Source: JAVBMJ01 sp031551275
GTDB lineage: Bacteria; Bacteroidota; Bacteroidia; Bacteroidales; Rikenellaceae
DNA: 64,000 bases
Reading direction: 5' to 3'
Assembly: GCA_031551275.1 (NCBI GenBank)
Contig: JAVBNX010000025.1
Coordinates: 1-64,000 of the forward strand
Shown here: one piece after another, positions 52,450-62,727 of the stretch
Position numbering within the stretch: the first letter of the stretch is position 1
How the letters are laid out: every line of letters begins with the position of its first letter
Program-made: the position numbers and the translations under genes
The notes under the pieces: generated by a model
Database searches by the model: none
What the model saw: only the letters and a program-made list of their open reading frames with translations
Told to the model about the DNA's origin: nothing

Positions 52450-53946
52450 TTAGTAATACCCTTCGGTAAGGGCGTAAAACCGCTCCTTGAGCCTGGCCGT
52501 CACGTCGGGACGCTCCACCGAAAGGTCCTTCCGTTGCGCGGGCTCGGCTTTCAGGTCGTAGAGGCTCCAGTGGTCCAGGTAGCCGAGGTCGATCCCCGTG
52601 CCGTTGGTCTGGGGGCCGTCGTAAGGCGGGATCAGGGCGTACTCCGCGCTCCTCAGGGCGAGTTTGCTCTCCGCCTCGAGGATCAGCTCTTTGCGCCCCA
52701 TATCGCTCTTGCCGAGCAGGGCCGGGAGATGGTTCTCGCTGTCCAGGCCGGCAGGAACCTCCGCACCCGTCAACGCGCCGAGGCTCGCCGCCAGGTCGAT
52801 CTGGCAGAACAACGCGTCCGACACCCCGGGCTTGATCGTCCCGGGCCAGTAAACGAACGTCGGGACGTGGGTCCCCGCGTCGAACAAACTGTATTTGCCG
52901 CCCCTCAATCCGCCTGCGGGCAGGTGGCCGTGCTGCTCGGCCAACTCCTGCGACATATCCTTGTATCCGTCCTTGAGTGCCGGACCGTTGTCCGAACTGA
53001 AGAAGATCAGCGTATTCTCCAATAATCCCTTCTCTTTGAGGTAGGTCAAAAGCTCGCCCACGCACCAGTCGGCCTCGGCGATGGCGTCGCCCCTCGGGCC
53101 CATCCCCGTCGAGCCCACGAAACGTCCGTGCGGCGCCCGGGGCACATGGGGCTGGTGCAGACCGTAGTATAGGAAGAAGGGCTTGCCGTCTTTCTGGTCG
53201 ATGAACGACTTGACCTTGCCCATAAAGTAGTCCGCCATATCCTCGTCCACCCAACGGGCCGCCTGCCCGCCCTTCATAAAGCCGATCCGGGGGATGCCGT
53301 TGACGATGGTCCCCTGGTGGCCGTGCTCCCACTCGATCCGCATCATTTCGGGGTTGGTCAGCGCGGTAGGCTCACCCTCGAAATTCTCGACGTAGCTCAC
53401 GGAGATCGGATCGTCGGGATCGAGGCCCACCACCTCGCCGTTCTCCACGTAGACTGTCGGCACCCGGTCGTTGGTCGCCGCGATCAGGCACGAGTAGTCG
53501 AAGCCGATCTGGTCGGCCCCGGGGGTAACGACCTTGTTCCAGTCGATCGTCCCTTCGCCCATCCCGAGGTGCCACTTGCCGATCGCCCCGGTCCGGTAAC
53601 CGTTCTGTTGCAGCATACGCGGCATGGTGTACTGCTGCGTCGAGATAATCAGGGGCGCGTCCCCGGGCAGGATCTTGGCGTTCTCGTTTTTCCAGGGGTA
53701 CATCCCGGTCATCAGCGCGTAGCGGCTCGGCGTGGAGGTCGACGAGGTGGCGTAGCCGTTGTCCATCCTCAGCCCCTCGTTGGCCAGACGGTCGATGTTG
53801 GGGGTCAGCAGGGTGGTCTGCCCGTAGGCGCTCACGTCGCCGTAGCCCAGGTCGTCGGCCAGGATCACGATGATGTTGGGGGTCTGGGGTTTCTCTGCGC
53901 AGCCCGCCAGCAGGGCCATCGGCAGAAGGTAAATCGGTCTTTTCAT
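52450..53946 (-). CDS. Lipoprotein sulfatase with Ser-type formylglycine site
   Basis: A 498-residue arylsulfatase-type enzyme exported as a lipoprotein (lipobox LLAGC, Cys16). The metal site opens with NIIVILADDLGYGD. The activation motif is STPSRYALMTG with Ser71 in place of the usual Cys, then GKWHLGMGE, LHQPHVPRAPH and FSSDNGPALKDGY supply other active-site residues. The Ser form calls for an anSME maturase encoded elsewhere. It is divergent from the sialate O-acetylesterase at 54001, so the pair may serve one host-glycan pathway such as mucin. Confidence 0.92.
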   Translation of the reverse strand: MKRPIYLLPMALLAGCAEKPQTPNIIVILADDLGYGDVSAYGQTTLLTPNIDRLANEGLRMDNGYATSSTSTPSRYALMTGMYPWKNENAKILPGDAPLIISTQQYTMPRMLQQNGYRTGAIGKWHLGMGEGTIDWNKVVTPGADQIGFDYSCLIAATNDRVPTVYVENGEVVGLDPDDPISVSYVENFEGEPTALTNPEMMRIEWEHGHQGTIVNGIPRIGFMKGGQAARWVDEDMADYFMGKVKSFIDQKDGKPFFLYYGLHQPHVPRAPHGRFVGSTGMGPRGDAIAEADWCVGELLTYLKEKGLLENTLIFFSSDNGPALKDGYKDMSQELAEQHGHLPAGGLRGGKYSLFDAGTHVPTFVYWPGTIKPGVSDALFCQIDLAASLGALTGAEVPAGLDSENHLPALLGKSDMGRKELILEAESKLALRSAEYALIPPYDGPQTNGTGIDLGYLDHWSLYDLKAEPAQRKDLSVERPDVTARLKERFYALTEGYY

Positions 53947-54000
53947 GGCGAAAAATCGTTAGAACTTACAAAGTAAGCAAATCCTTTGTAAATTCGCGTT

Positions 54001-55416
54001 ATGAAAACCCGAATTTTGCTCCCCCTTTTCGCCCTGGCCCTCTTTTCAGCCAACGCCCAGGTCCAATTGCCTTCGATCTTTGCCGACGGCATAGTTATGC
54101 AACAAAACGCCAACGTCTCGCTCTGGGGCCAGGCCAAGCCCAACTCCCGCGTCACGGTGCGCAACAGTTGGGATGCCACCTCGGCCGTTTTCCCCTGCAA
54201 CGAGTGGGGCTACTGGCACGGCCAGGTAACCACCCCGAAGGCAGGCGGCCCTTATCATATCGTCTTCTCGGACGGCACGCCCCAGCCCGTCACTTTGAAG
54301 GACGTCTTCCTGGGCGAGGTATGGCTCTGCTCGGGCCAATCCAATATGGAGATGGAGATGCGCTCCACCAACGACCAGCAGGCCGCCCTGGACGCCGACT
54401 ACCCCCAGATCCGCATCCTGACCGTCGATAAGGCCACCGCCCTCACGCCCCAAACCGCGTGCGGGGTAGGGGAGGGCTGGTTGCCCGTCTCGGCGGCCAT
54501 GCTGCCCGACCAGAGCGCGATCGCCTTTTACTTCGCCCGCGAGATACACAAGCATTTGAACGTCCCTGTCGGCATCGTCGTCTCCGCCTACGGGGGCACG
54601 CCCCAGGAGGGCTGGATGGCTGAAAACTCCATCGCCGACATTCCCAACCTGCAAGCCGTGCTGGACAAGGCGCGCCTGCCCCAGGCCCGACAGACAGGCA
54701 AGCCCACCCCCGAGCACCGCGTCCCCACGGTGCTCTACAACGCCATGATCGCCCCCATCGTCCCCTACACCTTCAAGGGCGTGTGCTGGTACCAGGGCGA
54801 GGGCAACCGCTACGACGTGCCTTTGTACCACACCCTGCTCGAACGCTGGATTACCTCCTGGCGCGGCGAGTGGGGCAGCAATATGCCCTTTTTGCTGGTC
54901 CAGCTCGCCGGGTTCGGCGGCACCCGCCCTGCCGACGACTGGGTCGGGATCCAGATCGAGCAATTCGACATCATGAAGCGCCTGCCCAAAGTGGCGACCG
55001 TAACCGCCTACGACATCGGTGAGCGGGAGGACATCCACCCCAAGAACAAGCTGGAGGTGGGCCATCGCCTGGCCCTGGCCGCCCGCAACACGGTCTACGG
55101 CGAGAAAGAGGTGGTCTGGATGGGGCCGACGCTTGAAAATTGGAGAGCCGAGGGCAACAAAGCCGTCCTGGAGTTCGGCAACACCGCCGCCGGGCTGCAA
55201 ATCCAGGGTGGGGGAGAGCTGGCCAACAACTTCGAGGTCGCGGGCCCCGATAAGGTCTTCCATCCGGGCGTCGCCCTGATCACAGGCCCGGCCACCCTGA
55301 CCATCGAAAGCCCGCAGGTCAGCCAACCAGCCTACGTCCGCTACGCGGCGCAGAGTTTCAACCCCGATGTGAACCTGTACAATTCCGCCGGTCTGCCGGC
55401 CTATCCTTTCCGGTAA
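54001..55416 (+). CDS. Sialate O-acetylesterase
   Basis: A 471-residue exported esterase (signal MKTRILLPLFALALFSANA). The N-terminal beta domain has PSIFADGIVMQQNANVSLWGQAKPNSRVTV, characteristic of bacterial sialate O-acetylesterases. The SGNH/SASA catalytic domain has GEVWLCSGQSNMEM with nucleophile Ser114, the VCWYQGEGN oxyanion block and the Asp-His pair in EREDIHPKNK. It removes O-acetyl groups from sialic acid or similar sugars so that other enzymes can act; the exact substrate cannot be read here. Confidence 0.93.
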   Translation: MKTRILLPLFALALFSANAQVQLPSIFADGIVMQQNANVSLWGQAKPNSRVTVRNSWDATSAVFPCNEWGYWHGQVTTPKAGGPYHIVFSDGTPQPVTLKDVFLGEVWLCSGQSNMEMEMRSTNDQQAALDADYPQIRILTVDKATALTPQTACGVGEGWLPVSAAMLPDQSAIAFYFAREIHKHLNVPVGIVVSAYGGTPQEGWMAENSIADIPNLQAVLDKARLPQARQTGKPTPEHRVPTVLYNAMIAPIVPYTFKGVCWYQGEGNRYDVPLYHTLLERWITSWRGEWGSNMPFLLVQLAGFGGTRPADDWVGIQIEQFDIMKRLPKVATVTAYDIGEREDIHPKNKLEVGHRLALAARNTVYGEKEVVWMGPTLENWRAEGNKAVLEFGNTAAGLQIQGGGELANNFEVAGPDKVFHPGVALITGPATLTIESPQVSQPAYVRYAAQSFNPDVNLYNSAGLPAYPFR

Positions 55417-55417
55417 T

Positions 55418-56224
55418 CTAAAACGACCGTCCCGCGCCCCCGCCGCCGGAGCGTCCGCCACCAAAGCCGCCGAAACCTCCCGAACTTCCAAATCCACCCG
55501 AACTGCCGCCGAAATGACCCGTGCCTCCTCCGAAACTGCTGAATCCACCGCCCCTGTACGGCCTGCGGGGGGTGGTGGGGCCTGAGGAGCCGCCTTTGCC
55601 GCTCTTGCTGAGCAGGATGATGATCAGCAGGATGATGATCAAAAGCACGATGAAACCAACCACCGGGAATTCCGCGTTGCCGTAATTCTCGATGGAGTAC
55701 TCCCCCTCGGCCAGCTTCATCAGCGCGTCGGCGGCCTTGTCCGCCGCCGTGTAGTAGTCCTGTTGTTGCAGGGCGTCGATCATTTCCAGATCGATTACCC
55801 GCCCGGCCACCGCATCGGGGATCGCACCCTCCAGCCCGTAGCCCACGGAGATAAAGACCTCCCCTTTCGAGGACCCCACGCGGGGTTTTATCAAAAGCAG
55901 GATCCCGTTGTCGAGCTTTGCTTTGCCTACGCCCCATTTGTCGTGGAGCCGCTGCGCAAAGTCCGACGGGGCGTAATCCCCCAGCGAGGGGACTGTGACC
56001 ACAACGATCTGGTTGGCGGTCCGTAGATCGAACGCGACGAGTTTTTGCTCCAGCCTTTGGGCCTGCCCCCGCGTAAATACCCCCGCAAAGTCGTTAACAA
56101 GCTGCGGCGGCGACATGGGTTCGGGCAACCCGTTCTTATCCAGCTGCATAGCCTCGCCGCCCCGCACCCCGAACGAGAGTCCGAGCAGCAGGATGACCGC
56201 GGCTATTTTTCTTAACGGAAGCAT
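55418..56224 (-). CDS. TPM-domain (YgcG-like) membrane protein
   Basis: A 268-residue protein with a signal peptide, then a TPM domain at about 38-165 (VNDFAGVFTRGQAQRLEQKLVAFDLRTANQIVVVTVPSLGDY... GKAKLDNGILLLIKP), one TM helix at about 188-206, and a Gly/Ser-rich tail ending GGGRSGGGGAGRSF. This combination is the YgcG/DUF399-like layout, commonly encoded next to LemA. It sits 6 nt after the lemA gene on the same strand. Function is not established; photosystem-II-repair homologues act on membrane protein turnover. Confidence 0.92.
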   Translation of the reverse strand: MLPLRKIAAVILLLGLSFGVRGGEAMQLDKNGLPEPMSPPQLVNDFAGVFTRGQAQRLEQKLVAFDLRTANQIVVVTVPSLGDYAPSDFAQRLHDKWGVGKAKLDNGILLLIKPRVGSSKGEVFISVGYGLEGAIPDAVAGRVIDLEMIDALQQQDYYTAADKAADALMKLAEGEYSIENYGNAEFPVVGFIVLLIIILLIIILLSKSGKGGSSGPTTPRRPYRGGGFSSFGGGTGHFGGSSGGFGSSGGFGGFGGGRSGGGGAGRSF

Positions 56225-56230
56225 GGTAGC

Positions 56231-56815
56231 TTAAAATTCCACTTTGGGGGCCTGGCGCGCCTGCTCGTCGGTTTCAAAGTAGGCGATTTTTTCGAATCCC
56301 GCAAACGACGCTATGAGGTTCTTCGGGAACCTGCGGATGTAGGTGTTGTACTCCTGTGCTTCCAGGTTGAGCTTGCGGCGTTCGACCGCGATCCGGTTCT
56401 CCGTCCCGGCCAGTTCGTCCTGCAGGGCCATAAAATTCCGGTCGGCCTTCAGGTCGGGATAGCTCTCGCTGATGGCCATCAAACGCCCCAGCGCCGAGGA
56501 GACTTCGCCCTGGGCTTTCTGGTACTGTTCCAGCGCTTTGGCATCGGTTATATCGAGCGTTACCTGAGTCGCTTTGGCCCGCGCTTCGGTTACCTCGGTC
56601 AGCGTCTGCACCTCGTGCGAGGCGTAGCCCTTGACCGTGTTGACCAGGTTGGGGATCAAATCGGCCCTGCGCTGGTACTGGTTGTCCACGTTGCCCGCCT
56701 GCGCCTGCACGCTCTCCTGCTTGCCTACCATGGTGTTGTACATTCCCACGCACCGGAAGGCGAAAATAACGGCCAATGCCGCGACGGCGATCCAAAGAAT
56801 TGTTCCCGTTTTCAT
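56231..56815 (-). CDS. LemA family protein
   Basis: A 194-residue membrane protein with one N-terminal TM helix and a long helical coiled domain. LemA hallmarks are visible: YNTMVGKQESVQAQAGNVDNQYQRRADLIPNLVNTVKGYASHE, then LMAISESYPDLKADRNFMALQDELAGTENRIAVERRKLN and YNTYIRRFPKNLIASFAGF. The family occurs with TPM-domain proteins; its exact role is unknown. A TATCTTTG box stands 17 nt upstream. Confidence 0.95.
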   Translation of the reverse strand: MKTGTILWIAVAALAVIFAFRCVGMYNTMVGKQESVQAQAGNVDNQYQRRADLIPNLVNTVKGYASHEVQTLTEVTEARAKATQVTLDITDAKALEQYQKAQGEVSSALGRLMAISESYPDLKADRNFMALQDELAGTENRIAVERRKLNLEAQEYNTYIRRFPKNLIASFAGFEKIAYFETDEQARQAPKVEF

Positions 56816-56832
56816 ATTCGGATGATTTGATG

Positions 56833-56840
56833 CAAAGATA
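56833..56840 (-). promoter_or_regulatory. -7 box for the lemA-tpm operon
   Basis: TATCTTTG on the minus strand, 17 nt from the lemA ATG, back to back with the cotH box. Confidence 0.6.
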
Positions 56841-56861
56841 GGTAAAATGCGGATTTTATTA

Positions 56862-56869
56862 TAACTTTG
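56862..56869 (+). promoter_or_regulatory. -7 box for the CotH-family gene
   Basis: TAACTTTG matches TAnnTTTG, 23 nt before the ATG at 56893, divergent from the lemA box. Confidence 0.6.
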
Positions 56870-56892
56870 CCTTCAAACAACTGATCTGCTAA

Positions 56893-58227
56893 ATGAAAAG
56901 ACCTTTACTTTTTGCTTTTCTGGCCGGCATATTCCTGCTCCACGGTTGCCTGGACAAGTCCGGCGAAGAAAAAACGCCTCCGACGCCGGATCCCACCGAT
57001 CCCGCCCTGGAGACCGGCCTGCCGGTCGTCTATTTCACTACCACGGAAGGTAGGAGGTTCTCCCAGACCGTTACCGACAAGACGAACTGGAAGGACGTGG
57101 TAATCAACGTCGACGCCAACGGCGTCTCCGGGTTTGAGAACTACCGGGGCAACGCCGGGCTCAGGGGCCGGGGCAACGCCACATGGACCTACTCCAAAAA
57201 GCCTTTCAACATGAAGATGGAGGTCAAGGATCCCATCCTGGGTATGCCCAAGCACAAACGCTGGTGCTTTTTGGCCAACTGGCGCGACCGCTCGCTGCTG
57301 CGCAACGAGATCGCCTTCCACATCGCCCAAATCGCAAATAACCTGGAGTGGACGCCCCACGGCCAGTTTGCCGAGGTCTTCTTCAACGGCACCCACCTGG
57401 GCAACTACTACATCGTCGAGCACATCCGCGTGGACAAGAACCGGGTCAACGTCGACGAGATGACCACCGCCGATATCGCCCAGCCCGCCCTCTCGGGCGG
57501 CTACCTGCTGGAGTGCGACTTCCACGACCCCGAGGAGGGCGAGCCCGCCTTTACCTCGGCGACCTACGGCCTGAAATTCAACATCAAAAGCCCCGAGGCG
57601 GACAAGGATTCCGGCGTCTTCCCGACCCAGCAGCTGGACTACATTACCACTTACGTCAACAACGTCGAGAAGGCCCTCGACCAAAAACGCTACTCCGACC
57701 TCTACGACAGCATCGACAGGGCCTCGTTCGTCGATTTCTGGATCGTGGCCGCCGTCACGGGCAACACCGAGTTCAGCCCCTATCCCAACAACTCGCCGGG
57801 CAGCACCTACCTCTACAAAAAGCGCAACGGCAAGCTCTACGCCGGTCCGGTCTGGGACTTCGACTTTACCTCTTTTGCCACCACCGAGAAGAGGTTCAGC
57901 GGCAAACTGACCGTCCCGACCGACACCTGGTGGTTCAAGAGGCTGACCGAGGACCCCAACTTCCGCGCCGCCGTCCTGACCCGCTTCCTGGCCCTGGAGC
58001 CCCAGCTCAGGCAGGTTGCCGCGACCTGGATCGATTCCCGCGCCGCGTACATCTCCAAGTCCGAGGCGATCGACAGCCCCATGTGGCCCATCACGATTGG
58101 CGGCAACGGCGACGAAACCAAGAGTTTCGCCCAGGCGGTCGCAGGCATCAAGGCGGTCTACTCCGCCCGCCTGGACAACGTCAAGGCCTTCCTGCAATCG
58201 GATATGGTTACCTGGCCCGCCGACTAA
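56893..58227 (+). CDS. CotH-kinase-family lipoprotein
   Basis: A 444-residue lipoprotein (lipobox LLHGC, Cys19) with a Pro-rich linker (EEKTPPTPDPTDPALE) and then the CotH kinase domain. Visible landmarks are RGRGNATWTYSKKPFNMKM, CFLANWRDRSLLRNEIAFHIA, GNYYIVEHIRVDKNRVN (probable catalytic Lys/Glu region) and the metal-binding WDFDFTS. CotH proteins are atypical kinases that phosphorylate surface or coat proteins in other phyla. The target here is unknown. A bidirectional terminator follows. Confidence 0.92.
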   Translation: MKRPLLFAFLAGIFLLHGCLDKSGEEKTPPTPDPTDPALETGLPVVYFTTTEGRRFSQTVTDKTNWKDVVINVDANGVSGFENYRGNAGLRGRGNATWTYSKKPFNMKMEVKDPILGMPKHKRWCFLANWRDRSLLRNEIAFHIAQIANNLEWTPHGQFAEVFFNGTHLGNYYIVEHIRVDKNRVNVDEMTTADIAQPALSGGYLLECDFHDPEEGEPAFTSATYGLKFNIKSPEADKDSGVFPTQQLDYITTYVNNVEKALDQKRYSDLYDSIDRASFVDFWIVAAVTGNTEFSPYPNNSPGSTYLYKKRNGKLYAGPVWDFDFTSFATTEKRFSGKLTVPTDTWWFKRLTEDPNFRAAVLTRFLALEPQLRQVAATWIDSRAAYISKSEAIDSPMWPITIGGNGDETKSFAQAVAGIKAVYSARLDNVKAFLQSDMVTWPAD

Positions 58228-58244
58228 TAGCGGTTAGACCATAA

Positions 58245-58277
58245 AAAAATGCCTGCCCATATCCGGCAGGCATTTTT
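58245..58277. terminator. Bidirectional intrinsic terminator between cotH and katA
   Basis: AAAATGCCTGCC, loop CATATCC, GGCAGGCATTTTT, with A and T runs on both sides. Confidence 0.9.
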
Positions 58278-58295
58278 CATGAAATACCGCGTAAC

Positions 58296-59783
58296 CTATC
58301 TCCCCATTTTCATCTGTATTTCAGCTTCCGCCTTTATCCGGGCAGGGTCCAGCCCCGCGTTGATGGCGATGTCGTTGCCGCATCGCGGGTCGGCGTTGTA
58401 GAATCGCGCGATGGCCCTCACGCGAATATCGTCGGGTGCGCCCTCCATCGCTTCGGCCACGTTGGAGGCGAGCCTTACTTTTTCATCCTCGGGCAACAGC
58501 CGGTAGAGGTTCCCCGGCTGGGTGTAGTAATCCGTGTCGTCGTGGTGGTCGTAGGCCATCGAAGGGCCGTCGGTCATCAGGGGCGGCTCCTGCAGTGTCT
58601 TGTCCTCTTTGGGCCCGCCGAAGCTGTTGGGCTCGTAGTTGACGCCTGCCCCGCCGTTGTCGCCCACGCGCATCTGCCCGTCGCGGTGGTAGTTGTGCAT
58701 CGGGCAGCGCGAGGCGTTGACCGGGATCAGGTCGGAGTTGATCCCCAGACGGTAACGCTGCGCGTCGGAGTAGGAGAACAACCTGCCCTGCAACATTTTG
58801 TCGGGCGAGAAGCCGATCCCCGGGACCACGTTGGCGGGGTTGAAGGCCGCCTGCTCCACGTCGGCGTAGTAGTTCTCCGGATTGCGGTTCAGCTCCATCA
58901 TTCCCACCTCGATCAGCGGGTAATCCTTGTGGCTCCACACCTTGGTCAAATCGAACGGATTGGTGTGGTAGGTTTTCGCCTCCTCTTCGGGCATGACCTG
59001 CACGCAGAGCTGCCATTTGGGGAACTCCCCCTTGTCGATGCTTTCGAACAGGTCGCGCTGCGAGGCCTCCCGGTCGTGGGCCACGATCTGCGCAGCCTCG
59101 GCATTCGTCAGGTTTTCGATCCCCTGCTGGCAGCGCCAGTGGAACTTGACCCAGAACCGCTCGTCCCCGCTGTTGATAAAGCTGAACGTGTGGCTTCCGA
59201 AGCCGTGCTGGTGGCGCAGGGTTTTGGGAATACCCCGGTCGCTCATCAAAATCATTACCTGGTGCAGCGTCTCGGGGCTCAGCCCCCAGAAATCCCACAT
59301 GGCCGTGGCGCTGCGCAGGTTGGTCTTCGGGTCGCGCTTCTGGGTGTGGATGAAGTCGGCGAATTTCAACGGGTCGCGCACGAAGAAGACGGGTGTGTTG
59401 TTGCCCACCAAATCCCAGTTGCCTTCGTCGGTGTAGAGTTTCACGGCGAAGCCCCTCACGTCGCGCTCGGTGTCGGCCGCGCCGCGCTCGCCGGCCACGG
59501 TGGAGAACCTTAGGAACAGGTCGGTCTTTTTGCCCACCTTGCTGAACACGGAGGCTTTGGTAAAGCGGGTAATGTCGTTGGTCACGGTAAAGGTCCCGAA
59601 GGCTCCGGACCCTTTGGCGTGCACGATCCGCTCGGGAATCCTCTCGCGCACGAAGTGGGCCAGTTTTTCCATCATCCACACGTTTTGCATCAATGCCGGG
59701 CCTTGCCTGCCCGCGGTCTGGATGTTTTGATTCTCAGCTACCGGCGCGCCGGCCTGGGTGGTCAGTTGGTCTTCTTTTTTCAT
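58296..59783 (-). CDS. katA: Monofunctional haem catalase
   Basis: A 495-residue small-subunit catalase dismutating hydrogen peroxide. The catalytic His55 lies in RIVHAKGSGAFGTF, the catalytic Asn in GNNTPVFFVRD, and the haem axial Tyr in RLFSYSDAQRYRLG. The NADPH-binding region and the C-terminal part are of normal length, with no flavodoxin-like extension. It lacks a signal peptide, so it is cytoplasmic. The ATG at 59781-59783 is about 90 nt from the divergent DUF2148 gene, and oxidative-stress control is likely, but no OxyR site is recognised. Confidence 0.96.
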   Translation of the reverse strand: MKKEDQLTTQAGAPVAENQNIQTAGRQGPALMQNVWMMEKLAHFVRERIPERIVHAKGSGAFGTFTVTNDITRFTKASVFSKVGKKTDLFLRFSTVAGERGAADTERDVRGFAVKLYTDEGNWDLVGNNTPVFFVRDPLKFADFIHTQKRDPKTNLRSATAMWDFWGLSPETLHQVMILMSDRGIPKTLRHQHGFGSHTFSFINSGDERFWVKFHWRCQQGIENLTNAEAAQIVAHDREASQRDLFESIDKGEFPKWQLCVQVMPEEEAKTYHTNPFDLTKVWSHKDYPLIEVGMMELNRNPENYYADVEQAAFNPANVVPGIGFSPDKMLQGRLFSYSDAQRYRLGINSDLIPVNASRCPMHNYHRDGQMRVGDNGGAGVNYEPNSFGGPKEDKTLQEPPLMTDGPSMAYDHHDDTDYYTQPGNLYRLLPEDEKVRLASNVAEAMEGAPDDIRVRAIARFYNADPRCGNDIAINAGLDPARIKAEAEIQMKMGR

Positions 59784-59832
59784 GGCATCATGGTTTTGTA
59801 GCTTAATCTCAATAAAGGTGCCAATTTTTTTG

Positions 59833-59840
59833 TAACTTTG
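59833..59840 (+). promoter_or_regulatory. -7 box for the DUF2148-kinase-peptidase operon
   Basis: TAACTTTG matches TAnnTTTG, with a leader of about 31 nt before the ATG at 59876. Confidence 0.6.
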
Positions 59841-59875
59841 TATGAAGTTAACAATATATTAAAGTAAAGAATGCC

Positions 59876-60424
59876 ATGATCGACCAAAGGGAGTCATCTC
59901 GCCAAACTGTGATCGAAGCGGCCAAGACCATTATGAACGCCGCCCGCACCGCGCCCAAGGCGAAGGGTTTCGATATCCAGGAGATCGTTACCCTGGAGGG
60001 CGGCGACCTTACCAGGCTGGCCGCCCGGATGCGCGAAATGAGCGGGGAGATGGGTTTGAAATTCTTTTTGCGCGACGCCGCCAACATCGAGCAGGCCGAC
60101 GCGGTAATCGTCGTGGGCACGCGCCTGATGACCCAGGGACTGAATTGCGCCATGTGCGGCTATCCGACCTGCGCCCAAAAGGAGCAACACCCGATGGTCC
60201 CCTGCGCGATCAACATGATCGACGTGGGCATTTCGATAGGCTCGGCCGCCTCCCTGTGCGCCGACATGAGGATCGACTCGCGGGTGATGTTCTCCGCCGG
60301 GATCGCCGCCCAACGCATGGGCGCGGTGGGGGATTGCCCCTGGGCGATGTCCCTGGTGCTGAGCGTGAGCTCCAAGAGCCCCTTCTTCGACCGCAAGACC
60401 GAACCCAAGCCCGAGAATCAATAA
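59876..60424 (+). CDS. DUF2148 ferredoxin-like protein
   Basis: A 182-residue cytoplasmic protein of the DUF2148 family. An N-terminal RTAPKAKGFDIQEIVTLEG segment is typical of nitroreductase-like folds, and the cluster-type motif NCAMCGYPTCAQKEQHPMVPC gives four cysteines. IDVGISIGSAASLCADMRIDSRVMFSAG follows. It probably carries an Fe-S cluster, but the reaction is unknown. It starts an operon with a soluble hybrid kinase 3 nt downstream, which suggests redox input to that kinase. Confidence 0.9.
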   Translation: MIDQRESSRQTVIEAAKTIMNAARTAPKAKGFDIQEIVTLEGGDLTRLAARMREMSGEMGLKFFLRDAANIEQADAVIVVGTRLMTQGLNCAMCGYPTCAQKEQHPMVPCAINMIDVGISIGSAASLCADMRIDSRVMFSAGIAAQRMGAVGDCPWAMSLVLSVSSKSPFFDRKTEPKPENQ

Positions 60425-60427
60425 ACC

Positions 60428-62725
<2,298 letters not shown>

Positions 62726-62727
62726 AA

